Origin: Xiphophorus maculatus | Taxonomy: Eukaryota > Chordata > Actinopteri > Cyprinodontiformes > Poeciliidae | Length of the DNA: 64,000 nucleotides | Direction of reading: 5' to 3' | NCBI RefSeq assembly: GCF_002775205.1 | Contig: NC_036461.1 | Location: 22,434,875 to 22,498,874, forward strand | Shown here: piece after piece, positions 1 through 10,552 of the stretch | How the letters are laid out: each line of letters begins with the position of its first letter | How positions within the stretch are numbered: position 1 is the first letter of the stretch | Notes under the pieces: generated by a model | Databases searched by the model: none | What the model was told of the DNA's origin: nothing | The model's input: the letters and a program-made list of their open reading frames with translations, nothing else | Translations under genes and position numbers: made by a program

Positions 1-66
1 CAGATTTTTTACAGCCACCGACAACGCAGCAGCGGGCGGCGAGAGTGGACGGGCGCGAGTCCTCAC

Positions 67-3000
67 CTCCCAGATCGACGACCTTCTGGAAGCGGGAGAG
101 GTCGAACGCCGTCACAACGTCGTGTCCGTCCAGAACCCAGTGACAGCTCATGATCCCCATGAATTTCAGCATCTCCTCCTCGGACCTGGGGAGGGGGTCA
201 TTCTACCGTTACCAACAAACTGGAGATGAACCAGTGAGGCACGTTAATCAGATGAGCACCAACCTGTAAATAGCTTGGAAAAAGTGGGCAGATGGAAGAC
301 CGAAGGTCTTTTCGTACTGGTTCCTCCCCTCCCTGCAGGACATGAAGCTTGACTGAGTTTCGTTCTCCCTGACTTGCAAAAGTATTCACACCCCATGAAC
401 TTTTTCACATTTTGTCACACCACAAGCACATGCTTCAATTTAAACCCAATGCTTCCCAAAATAAAGGTTGGGAACCCAGTGGGGGTCAAAACTCAACAAG
501 TGTGGGCTCTTCTTCGATTTGCTTTTTGCAACTAAATAAAATATATCGTCAAGTAGATCTAGCATTAAACATTGGATACAAATATATAAAATAATAGATT
601 ACACATGAGTTTTTTTGATCTTGTTTTATCCTGTTATCTGTGAAATCAGTTGCCCTAGATTTTTGTTTTATTAAATAACCAATTTGTCATGATAACAAAT
701 TTTACTGGACAATATATTTTCCTTTCAATTATTGCGATAGGCAATAATATTATTTTGACACCACTTTCAAGTAATATTTCGACAATGCCATATTATTGTA
801 AGTTTGCCCTTTGAAAGAGCAATACATTTAATTTTTTTATTTTTAAATTAAAAAAACAGCATTTGAGCTGGAACATATTTTAAACATCCAAAAATAATGA
901 ACAGCAAAAAAAAAAAGAAAAACAATAAATAAAACAGAAATATAAAACATACATACACAAATGAAACTATAAATACAATGGATTATGATGTCCCTGTAAA
1001 CAAAATTGCTCTTAAAAAAAAAATCATCAGAATGGAAATGATCAAGGTCATTTTAATGTATCGTGTGCAACACTTTTCAGATTTTTATTTGTGGGTTTCC
1101 TTCCATTTCATTCATCTAACATCCATTTAAACCAGAATAAAGTTTGTGGCTGAGCCGAGACAAAATGCATGAAACTGCATGCGACAGGAATGCTTCTGCA
1201 AGGACCTGCCTGGTTTTCCCTTCTCCTGCTCTCACAGATAGTTGATGTGACGTAGCAGCGGCCCACTGACCTGATGGCGTCCGCCAGGTTGTTCCACAGC
1301 GGGTAGACGGTTTGGGAGCGGTAGATGATCATGTCGTGAAGAGATTTGGCGCTGCCTTTGGCCAGGTAAAGGTTAGCCACGTCTGTGCTGCTGTACAGAG
1401 CTGGGTTAACACACAAAGTCACACGGAAAGGTCCGGGCCTGCTGCCGAACAGAACCGAACTCAGACGGAGAATGAAGCTAAAGCTCGCCATTTAGCTTCA
1501 GGCTAAATTTAAATCAGGCTAAATTTTCGTTTTTCACTTGGAGAATGAAACCATAATATTAGGAGAAATAAGAATCATTGTATAAACTAGAATAAAGTTA
1601 TAATAAGATGAAAATGAGGACATAATATTACCAGAATAAAGTTATAATATTACTTATTAGGAGCATGAAGTAATAATTTTATGAGAATTTCTCCAGAAAA
1701 ACAAATTAAATGAGGAATGTTGAGCATCTTGTGAAGTTTTACTTTGGTTTGGGTTTTACAAATAAGGAAATATGTCATCTTTTAACATATCGGCATCAAA
1801 TTATCATCAGTGGCAGGACTTTGAAACGATTACGCAAACGACTGTCTATTTTAGAGGAAGAATTATCCAAGCCTTCCTTCATTAAAGCAACTCTTTTTTT
1901 CTCTCAATTGCGCGACTTTCTTCCCGTAATATTGCATCTTTATTCTGCTAATGTTGTGATTTATTGTCAGAATATTTTAAGTTTATTCTCATCATTTCAA
2001 AGAAAAGCAAAAACATCTCTTAGTCTGACCCTAAAACTCCGACGTAGATCAGGCATCCATTAGGACCTGATATCTGCCTGCTTTTAAGTCTCATCTTACG
2101 CACTTTTGTTGACTAAGGCAACAGAGTTATGATCATCTTCAAAACAGATGAAGAAACTGTTCAGTAAGAAACAGCAACAACAGCTCTAACAATAACAACA
2201 GGGACATTAAAGTAAAAGCTATCGGTTATCAGAGGTCTTCCCGTTCCTCACCCGTCCCGTCGGCCCTCTCCACCTCCAGGATCTCGATGCCCACCAGGGC
2301 ATCCAGCAGCCGCTCCATCCCGTCCACGCTGGTGCCCAGTTCCTGCGCCACGTGTTGAGCACTCAGGGCGTCCTGGGACTTCAGCAGGAGGTCGAAGACG
2401 CCGAGCTCGCAGGCCGAGAATATCATCTGAGGACACGGACGTAGAGTTCACATCACCTTTTCGTTTCTTCATCGTACAGAGCTGCTTTGTGTTCAGGAAC
2501 ACAGCCAAGTATTTACCTTTCCTCTCAGCCAGCTACGCTTACCGAAAACACTCGATCCCGAAAAAGTAATGAGGGATTTAATCTTAGAGTTCTATTTATG
2601 GCGTCCTTCAGGTTCAGTCTTTGCTCGTTCGTAGAAGTGTTTGTTTTTTTTTAACAGTAGTTTTCAGACCTGGTGGAACTGAGTCACACAGCAAAGTGGA
2701 TCAAAAACATCAGATAAAAAAAAAAAAAAAAAAAGTCATCTAATAGAAGTAAAACTCCTAAGCAGTGCCACAGATGGGACATTATGGCTTAAAGACATCA
2801 GCAATATCACTGCTAAAATGGGTAGAGGTTTAGCAACGTTGTGGGGGAAAATAACTGATGACTTTCCATTAAAGATGGATTAAAAATATTCACTACTTGT
2901 GTTTTTCTGAAATATTGTTTATAAAAGAACACCTGCGATATTATTTCTAAATATAAATCAGGGATTCTGTTTGTGTGTTATAAGCCTGGAGGGAAACCAG

Positions 3001-4493
3001 GCTTTACTTGCCCCCACCAGGCTAAGTGTCGTTTGTTTATTTTAAATAGAGTTTTTTTTATACACCAATAGCAGTGACAGTAAGGACGAATTAAGCTAGG
3101 TTTGTAGCTGAAGCAGTGAACTGGGTGCTAAGGGCAGGGGGTGAACCAATAGCACCGTTCCTGGGCCTGCCCGTTAGCCTCACATGCTGTCATTTCAACA
3201 TAATATTTCCTCCAAATTTTTGTCACTTTTTCCATTTTTTTTTTTAACACAAAAACATGGTGGGCTGCTGCGTAGCAAGTTTTGGGGGAAAACTTGCTAC
3301 GTCTGGAGGTGGGGGGGCGGGGGGGGGGTGTTGGGCAGTCAGCCAGCAGCCCACCATGTTTTTGTGTAAAAAAAAAAAACAAAAAGTTATTTGACAACTA
3401 CTCGCTACAGAGCAAATTCAGGTAATCCTTCCTCATTGGCAATGAATGCAAATGATTCGGTCCAAGAATCGTAGAATCTCTCCTCGGCTATTTTTCTCTT
3501 TTGCTATCCATGGCCCACCAAACACCCGTCGGTTCGTTTACAGCAGCCACCTGCCTCGCGCCCCGCCCAGCTGAAAGAAACGTGTCACAGGCTTTGACTC
3601 AAATCTTCGTTGACAGAAATGTTGAAATTTAATATTTATTCTACACATTTTTATAGCACTGGAAAACGTTAAGAATGATTGTGTCATGTTTGTCCTCCTA
3701 CAGAAACCATATTAAAATAAAACATATATTTCCCACCGCTACCTTTTTCCAGTTTTAAACATTTTTGAAAAACCTCCAGAGAGCCACTAGGGCAGCGCTG
3801 AAGAGCCACGGGTTGCTGACCCCCGGGTTAGGGTCATTGACCAGTCAGTAGACCCGCTTGCGCACAAACTTTAACATCCTGGCCAGAGGAAGTTACAGCA
3901 TCCCTACAATCAGGATGCATCCCCCCGCCCCCCCCAAAGATGCTGCCCTGGGCAGTTGCCCATGTCACCCATATCAGAAACTGCCACTGATCCTGGCTAA
4001 CGTTTCCCTTTTTTTTTCTCTCCAAATGTAGCAATGAGATCACCCCACAGCACATGACTCCAAAATTAACATGTTTGCCCCTAAAAGGAGTTTGGAAACT
4101 GCAATGTGACTTTTTTTTTTTCTTTAAAAAAAAAAACAAAACAAACTTTTTATGGCTTCTTCCTCACTGAGTGGCTGTTTAGTCCAATCATGCAGAGCGT
4201 TTCTCTGAAGATACTGGAACCTTTACCAGCGTCAGGCGCCATATGCCTGGTCTTTATTAATGTAACTTTCAGGTTCTTTATGTTAATAGTTCCCCAGTGG
4301 AATAAAAACGTCAAACATCATGCACTGTAAATAGAGTGTCTGAAAATGTCTGAGTGCTCCGATTGCAGCACATCGAACGGTAATAAGTTTACCCATCACG
4401 CTGTGATTTCACCTTTGACACTCTGAAGCCGTTGAAATACTCCAGAAGTTTAAATGGGTAGTCCAGTTCACTCTGGGAGAGATGTTCTGCCAT
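67..4493 (-). CDS. asmt: Acetylserotonin O-methyltransferase, first five coding exons (3' part outside window)
   Basis: The enzyme methylates N-acetylserotonin with S-adenosylmethionine to make melatonin in pineal and retina. Coding exons on the minus strand are 4413-4493, 2252-2426, 1271-1400, 264-332 and 67-185; all have GT-AG borders and frame carries through every junction (phases 0, 1, 2, 2, 1), giving 164 residues so far. The start ATG (4491-4493) opens MAEHLSQSELDYPFKLLEYF, then GFRVSK, followed by FSACELGVFDLL, the N-terminal dimerisation part of the family. Exon 3 gives SLHDMIIYRSQTVYPLWNNL, exon 4 REGRNQYEKTFGLPSAHFF, and exon 5 ends VTAFDLSRFQKVVDLGG, where VDLGG is the SAM-binding motif I. 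Human ASMT aligns throughout. There is no Maf domain ahead of the ATG, so this is asmt rather than the fused asmtl. Fish can carry two asmt paralogues; which one this is cannot be told here. The catalytic C-terminal exons lie left of position 1. Confidence 0.9.
366..445. mobile_element. Tc1/mariner terminal fragment
   Basis: The segment has the usual outer end of teleost Tc1 elements: gcaaaagtattcacacccc followed by a run reading ctttttcacattttgtcac. It lies in the asmt intron between exons 3 and 4. The element is broken right after its terminal repeat, and no transposase follows. Confidence 0.6.
660..1062 (+). mobile_element. AT-rich dispersed repeat, family R (copy 1)
   Basis: The block starts near gtcatgataacaaattttac and contains an inner segment reading cagaatggaaatgatcaagg. 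The same order of blocks recurs at 30525-30885 and 49505-49885, inverted at 36355-36690, and as a right end at 28795-28862. The better-preserved ends read aggcctgtcatgat and gcgacaggctta, so it looks like a non-autonomous DNA transposon with short inverted ends. It has no coding potential. Confidence 0.55.
1545..2063 (+). mobile_element. Integrase-type transposon relic with inverted AT arrays
   Basis: An open frame from the ATG at 1710 to 2063 (117 aa) begins with a helix-turn-helix-like stretch: FYFGLGFTNKEICHLL, then IIISGRTLKRLRKRL. From memory this is the N-terminal signature of fish transposon proteins that continue into a DDE integrase core; here the frame breaks before any catalytic core. 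On its left (1545-1690) are repeated units reading gaataaagttataat. On its right (1910-1990) the same theme appears inverted (taatattgc..tttattct), as expected for subterminal inverted repeats. The relic lies antisense in the asmt intron between exons 2 and 3. Family assignment (Ginger-like or other integrase-type) is an inference. Confidence 0.5.
2981..3826. mobile_element. hAT-like non-autonomous element with nested palindrome
   Basis: The right edge, read on the minus strand, begins gggggtcagcaacccgtgg, close to the CAGGGGTCAGCAACCC ends of many hAT elements, followed by the familiar gtaggaggacaaacatgac block. The left edge is less certain and is placed at a short inverted repeat (gcctgg..ccaggc). 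The element lies in asmt intron 1 and has no transposase frame. Confidence 0.45.
3247..3367. repeat. Nested palindrome (24-bp outer arms, 13-bp inner hairpin)
   Basis: Outer arms 3247-3270 and 3344-3367 are perfect reverse complements (acacaaaaacatggtgggc at the left). T and A runs outside them lengthen the stem further with one bulge. Directly inside the left arm, 3271-3283 and 3289-3301 form a second perfect 13-bp stem around five G. The 42-nt remainder is G-rich. Confidence 0.9.
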
Positions 4494-4980
4494 TGCTGCC
4501 CTGATGAAGGAGACACACAAAGACTGTCTGTCTACCCGGAGGAAAACAGGAGAGACAAAAACAAAACACACACACACACATATACACACAAAACAAACCA
4601 CCCCAATCATTATTGTTCAGAACTTACCAAGAAAATGTCCCAGGCTGTCGTTATTTCGAGGGGGGAAAATTGTAGCCGCTGTTATCCTAGAATAATATCA
4701 AGTCGCGTAGTTTGGCTGAAAGCGGGCAAGATGCCGGAGCTGGTGCAGCAGCCGGGAGGAAACAGGTGGCGAGTAAATGATTAGAGGTGGAGGAGAGTCA
4801 CTCCTGCTCCGGAGCCTCCTGAAAGTTACCCAGAAAGCCCCGTTGGCTTCATATGGCGGTGATGGTCGACGTGCTTTGGTCCGAAGTCGAACACAGACTC
4901 CCATAGTCAGTGCAGTGCCGTGTTTAACCGCAGCAGAGGGGAGGGCGCTGTGGAGCTGTGGTTGGTGATTAAGCTACGAC
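4494..4980 (-). promoter_or_regulatory. asmt 5' UTR and presumed promoter region
   Basis: This is the sequence upstream of the asmt start codon on the minus strand. It contains a CA repeat (about 4563-4592), then a moderately CpG-containing block (4690-4970). No TATA box or defined factor site could be assigned with confidence, and the transcription start was not located. Confidence 0.3.
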
Positions 4981-5112
4981 CTCTCAGGACGACTTCTTTT
5001 CGTCAAGTACTGAGAAAGTGTATGGAATTCCCAACGAGCCAAATAAATAAGTAACTAAATTAATAATATTTACATACAAAATAAAGGTTAAATTTAAACT
5101 GCAAACAGATTA

Positions 5113-5140
5113 AATATATATATATATATATATATAAAAA
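5113..5140. repeat. (AT)n microsatellite at LINE 3' end
   Basis: A run of about eleven TA units is followed by A-rich sequence. It lies immediately beyond the 3' end of the minus-strand LINE fragment and may be that element's simple-repeat tail. Confidence 0.85.
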
Positions 5141-5159
5141 AATTAAAAAAAATTCCCTT

Positions 5160-5912
5160 CTCACCCACCGCGGGTGGTTCTTATCCTCTGAGCTCGGGTC
5201 CTCTACCAGAGGCCTGGGAGCTTGAGGGTTCTGCGCAGTATCTTGGCTGTGCCAAGGACTGCACATTTCTGGACTGAGATGTCTGATGTTGTTCCTGGGA
5301 TCTGTTGTAGCCATTGGTCCAGTTTGGGGGTGACTGCCCCGAGGGCCCCGATGACCACAGGCACCACTGTGGTCTTCACCTTCCAGGTCCTCTCCAGTTC
5401 CTCCCTGAGGCCCTGGTATTTCTCTAGTTTCTCGTGCTCCTTTTTCCTGATGTTGCAGTCGCTTGGTATTGCTACATCTATCACAACGGCTTTCCTCTGT
5501 TGTTTATCCACTACGACAATGTCTGGTTGGTTCGCCATTACCATTTTGTCTGTCTGGATCTGGAAGTCCCACAGGATCTTAGCTCTGGCGTTCTCCGCCA
5601 CCTTTGGGGGTGTTTCCCACTTTGATCCCGGGGTTTCCAGTCCATATTCTGCACAGATGTTTCTGTACACTATGCCTGCAACTTGGTTATTTCGTTCCAT
5701 GTACGCTTTCCCTGCCAGTATCTTGCACCCTGCTGTTATGTGCTGGACTGTCTCAGGGGCCTCCTTGCACAACCTACACCTTGGGTCTTGTCTGGTGTGG
5801 TATATCTGGGCCTCTATTGCTCTGGTGTTTAGGGCCTGTTCCTGGGCGGCCAGGATGAGTGGATTTTTTTCCCCTTGGCCATATTCTGTGCATGCATCTT
5901 CAAACACGTTAA
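5160..5912 (-). mobile_element. 5'-truncated LINE tail with zinc knuckle and restriction-like endonuclease
   Basis: An uninterrupted frame runs from about 5907 to the stop at 5203-5205 (about 234 codons, no ATG at the left edge, hence truncated). It contains a CCHC zinc motif (CRLCKEAPETVQHITAGC) and then PDIVVVDK and VVIDVAIPSD, the PD..D pattern of the restriction-like endonuclease that ends R2/R4-type LINEs. The C terminus is AKILRRTLKLPGLW. The reverse transcriptase part is missing. The 3' UTR is short and runs into an AT repeat. Rex6/Dong-like (R4 clade) is the likeliest group, but this is an inference. The lack of stops suggests a fairly recent insertion just upstream of asmt. Confidence 0.8.
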
Positions 5913-6775
5913 CATCCCATAACAGAAAATATTTCCGTCCTCTTATTGCAAAGGTTTTACCTTTTACTTTATTTTAAAACCTACAAATATAAATAAAACA
6001 GTGGTGCTTTAAAGAAAACATTAACTCGAGCCCTGCCCCTGTTCATTCTTCAAGATTACTGGACAAGTAATTTAATATTGTCATTTTAACCAAGGTAATT
6101 TAAACCATCTCGATTTCCCTTTGCGTTTTTATTTTAAATATATATTTTTAAATTTCTCCTAAAACATAGACTATATTGTCTACAAGGTTTTAAAAAGTTT
6201 ATCAACTGAGTGTACAACTGATGGTAAGGCTGCTAAAATATTTTCATCCCTAAAAGGGTTTCTGTAGGTTTCACCAACGTAAGTGTATAATGGTTTATAA
6301 ATCAAATTTCAGACCTGCATCATGACAGAGAAGTACAAAGGAAAATGCTATATTTTATAAAATAGCAATACCAGTTTTTTTTTTTTTACATAGGCTATAA
6401 TGAATGTAGCATCGTATGGGTTGGCAGCAGAAATGAACGAATAGCAGCGTTGTCCAGACAACAGGCAATAAAATTACTTACCCAGCGGTAGCCGCCTCAA
6501 CCACCTCAACTCACAACGCAATGAAGAAGCACGTGACTCAAACCTTCACCTGGCAGAAATGTCCCGCGAGAAAAATTAACTACATAGAATATGAGACAAA
6601 AATAGTCCCGTCACCATAAAAAATAAGACCGTGATTAACGCATTTAAGGCTAACTTACTTTCTTCCCCCCTACTGAATTTAAAACCTTTTAAGGACGCGG
6701 CGACATCCTCCCCATGTAACATGTAACCCGCTTAAAAAGCAAATAAGGAGCAGAAATTTTCCATTATTAACCAAA
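5913..6775. other. Intergenic, no gene seen
   Basis: AT-rich sequence between the LINE tail and the presumed pgrmc2 3' end. I see a T run near 6375 but no exon-like frame, RNA gene or recognisable element. Confidence 0.5.
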
Positions 6776-6825
6776 TTGATTTATTATGCATGAACAAATC
6801 GCCTCCCGCTTCTTTCACACGGACA

Positions 6826-6826
<1 letters not shown>

Positions 6827-6856
<30 letters not shown>
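6827..6856. repeat. (CA)n microsatellite
   Basis: About fifteen CA units, close to the likely distal pgrmc2 polyadenylation site. Confidence 0.9.
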
Positions 6857-6859
<3 letters not shown>

Positions 6860-7895
6860 CTCACGCGCGCCTGACATTTTAATACATGTGGTGAAACCTC
6901 GGCATAGCTGACTTTGATGTTGCACATGCTTTTAATAAACGATACGATATATTTACAGGATAAGCAATGTCTACGAACAAAACTGCAAGAACAGCTCCCG
7001 GTCCAATCCTGCAGCATTTTTGCAACACCTTTAGAATCACTTGATTTATTTTTGGGGGGAAAAAAATTCACCCACATTCAAAATGAACTATAGGAGAGAA
7101 AAAAAAAAAAAAGAAAATGGGGGGGTTTTGGCCAATACGACATAGCATTATATGTATATGGAGTTCATCCACTACATAAATATGGCAGTAACACTGAGTA
7201 ATTTATTGGGTCTATGTACAAAGTTCGTGAAGTGGGGAAATATTACAGTCTCTGCACGGACGACTGATGCAACAAATGCCTTTAATGTCTGAGGGGAGGT
7301 TGGACTGAGTCTAGGGGGGGGGGAACGGACACCTCCATCCTTCCGCTTACCTTCTGTTAGACCCGTCGGCGCTGACGCAACAAACAAAATAAGGCACGAT
7401 TAATTCTTGGACCATTTTCAGGGGAAATCTACAGACTTGCAGCTGGCTTGTGAGGCATGTAAACAATTTGTCAATTGATTAGGACTGCCTTATCACCTTC
7501 CCTTTAGCCCCCTCCCCTCCCCGAAATCTGTGATTTAGTCCATCTGATGAGATTTAAAACAAGCTTCGTGTAGCAAAGACCTTTGACCCCACGCCCCGGC
7601 AATGAAATATGAAAAGAAAAACAAAACAGTAATGCTGCTGGAACACTGTCCCCTCTATATGCTACTTAACAAATACAATCACATGGTGACAAACGAAGAA
7701 AACTAGTAGTGCATACACTACAAACACAACAGATAAACACAAAGCCTGCCAGACTGCCCTCGGTTAGGCCACAGATCTGCCCTCTCATCCAGGCAGGAAG
7801 ATGGTCTGAACAGAAATTGAGTTGTGTGATTGATTGATGAACTTCTCCCAAAGCTGAAGCGGTTTCGTTTGCTATGTGGCTGAATCAAAGATTAA

Positions 7896-7896
7896 A

Positions 7897-7972
<76 letters not shown>
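7896..7972. repeat. (GA)n microsatellite, about 75 nt
   Basis: A nearly pure GA run with one interruption, in the presumed pgrmc2 3' UTR. The transcript strand would read as a (CU)n tract, a known type of PTB-binding sequence. Confidence 0.95.
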
Positions 7973-7974
<2 letters not shown>

Positions 7975-8434
7975 GTTTCCTCCCCCCGCCCTGCCCCGCT
8001 GATTATCCCAGACCAGACAATTCCCGACTAACCTCCAAGCGAGCTGGTTTCGGACTAACGTCTAACGGCCCCCCAGAGACGTCTTAGCTGTCTAATTAAA
8101 ATAATAATAATAAAAAAAAGAATAAAGCAAAAGCTCCTCAAAGGCTTTCTGTTGCCGCTCATCTTCGTAGGATGACACGGGTGAGAGAGAGAGTGAGGGA
8201 GAGAAAGAGAGAGAGAGAGGGGGTCTGGTTGTCGAGACTTTACTCCTTCCCCTTCCATAACAGCTGCAGCACCAGACGGATTCAGAGTTTCGGTACACAG
8301 ACAGGGACAAGAAAGAGGAGTGACCGGTGGAGGGACGGGGGCCGGGACGATGCGTGGAGGGGCTCTGGTGCTCCGGGGCGGTCAGATACAGCTGTTTGGG
8401 GGCTTCTGGCTTTGGTACGTGGGATGGGGACTGC

Positions 8435-10463
8435 TCAGTCGTGCTTCAGGTGGTCCTTGATGTCCTCCTCGTCCGTGTACTCTGACGGCTCCTCTCCGGG
8501 CTTCAGCAACCTCCCGACGTAGTCGTATTTTTCTGAAAGCACCCACAGAGACGATTACCGACTGCACGCCACTGGAGCTTTTTCAAGGCAAATGTTCAGG
8601 AAGTCCAACGATTGGGTTGAATATTTTCAACCAAAGGAGCCTTTGCAGTTTTCACTTCTTCCTAAATAAATAAAAGCTCGCTCGACTCTCAACGGGATGT
8701 CGAAGCAGCTAGTGTGGTTTAAAAAGTTCAAATGTCTCTCTGCTCAATATTATTCTGTGATCACCAACCTTCATCGCAATAGTTTTTAAAAAAAAAACAA
8801 CAAAAAAAAACTTGGAAATCTTACAGAAAAACATTTCTCCGTTTGAAAAGTCGAACAGTTTAGACTTTTGGAAATGTTCTGTGTTTCAAAAGTTTTCCAC
8901 TTTTCAAATTGAAAATTTCTGAGTTTTTTTCTAGCAAATTTTGAACTTTTTCAAACTCAGAAATTTGCACGTCTTTTCCTGCAGATTTCTGAGATTTTTT
9001 TTTTTTTTTTGCCACAAATGTACTTTATTTTTTTCTATCCACAACAGATAGGAAATGTATTATTTATTACAATAAATAAATGGCAATTTATGCATCACAA
9101 TAAAGAAATGTCAACACAGAAATAAGGATTTCTGTTTGAAACCCGTTTGGACTTATGCAGTGGAAATCAGGAGACGTTTGGACTCGGAACAAAAATGGAC
9201 GTTGTTGAGAACGAGGGATTTCTACCCATTGCTCGAGTCGCCAATCTAATATTTCCACAACGTCCGCGTGAACGTACCCCGGAACTGCATCTCCCACTCC
9301 CTCACGCTCTCCATCTGTACGGCGGTGAGGTCTGACAGGTCGTCGTACTCATCCCTCAGGGCGTCCTTCTCTGAGCAGAAGGTGGCCAGGCCCCTCGAAG
9401 CGTCTCGGCCGGCGAAGATGCCGTAAGGGCCGTCTGTGGGGAACCGAAACACAACGGCCACTGTGAAGAACACGTCATGCCTGCCATTTAATAACTGCTT
9501 AAATTGACAGGAAGGTTTTAGCCTCTGATACCCTAATAAGGACAACTGAGCTGTTAGAGCTAATGCTGTCGCAAGAAATGAGCTCGATTTCCATTCTGAC
9601 GATTCATATTTTTTAAAGGGCAATTTCGCTCACAAAGACTAACATAGTTTATGCATGGTTTTGTTTCCAAGTAGTTTTTATTTCTGTTTAGTTTTATTTT
9701 GGACATTTGTCTTCCAGTTCCAGAGTACAGTGTTCTTCACTAAATTAAATCAGTTTTTGAGAAGTCAAACTTGCGTTATTATTATTATTAATATATTACT
9801 TGAAAATGGCCTCATATACCATTTATTACAATAATTACTGAATTATTATAGAATCAAATGTATTATTGCGACAGACCTAATCAGATTTTTCAAAAGAAGA
9901 ACAAAATAATTAGAATTTTCCACAATTCTGCCACAACAGACTTATTTATTATTATACCACCTGTGGTTTAATTTCTTATAAAATCACTTGTATCTATTCA
10001 AACCTTTTTTGTAAATATGTTTTACCCAGAATTCCTCAAATGGCAGTTTTAACTTCACCTGGTTCAAATTCTGATTAAACAAAAATAATAAATCAAGCAC
10101 TTTTTCCATTACTTAGATAATCTTTAGTTGCAGCCCTACACAAATATTAACTTTAAACCTGCTTCAGTAAAACTTGGGTCCAACCTGTGACTTTTATAAT
10201 AATGCAACTTTGCTGTTGCAGGGGCATTTCACTGCTGGGTAAAAAAAAAAAAAAAGGAAGTTAATATTCTAGACCAAATAATAGTTTTTCAAAGCTGTAT
10301 TCATTTCATTTGTGAATATCTATAGTGTTTTTAGTGATCACTTTGTCATTTTAGACCCAATTAAACATTAATAGATTCAATTAAAACCAAATTTAAAGCC
10401 ATCTATAGAAAACAAACACAGGAGGAAATACCCCTGGTGTGTTAAGCATTCGTTCACTTCCCT

Positions 10464-10552
<89 letters not shown>

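Larger units (their letters stand above)
6776..8434 (-). other. pgrmc2 3' UTR (end approximate)
   Basis: The sequence follows the pgrmc2 stop codon. AATAAA signals on the minus strand (TTTATT on plus) lie at about 7202, 7042 and 6780, so polyadenylation at one or more of these is likely. The UTR carries a long GA microsatellite and a CA repeat. The true end needs transcript data. Confidence 0.45.

Noticed and set aside
5222..5977. 251-codon open frame on the plus strand
   Set aside because: It is the antisense shadow of the minus-strand LINE endonuclease frame, which has recognisable zinc and endonuclease motifs.
7896..7972. Regular repeat considered as an array of functional units
   Set aside because: It is a plain dinucleotide microsatellite; no spacer-repeat (CRISPR-like) structure occurs anywhere in the window.
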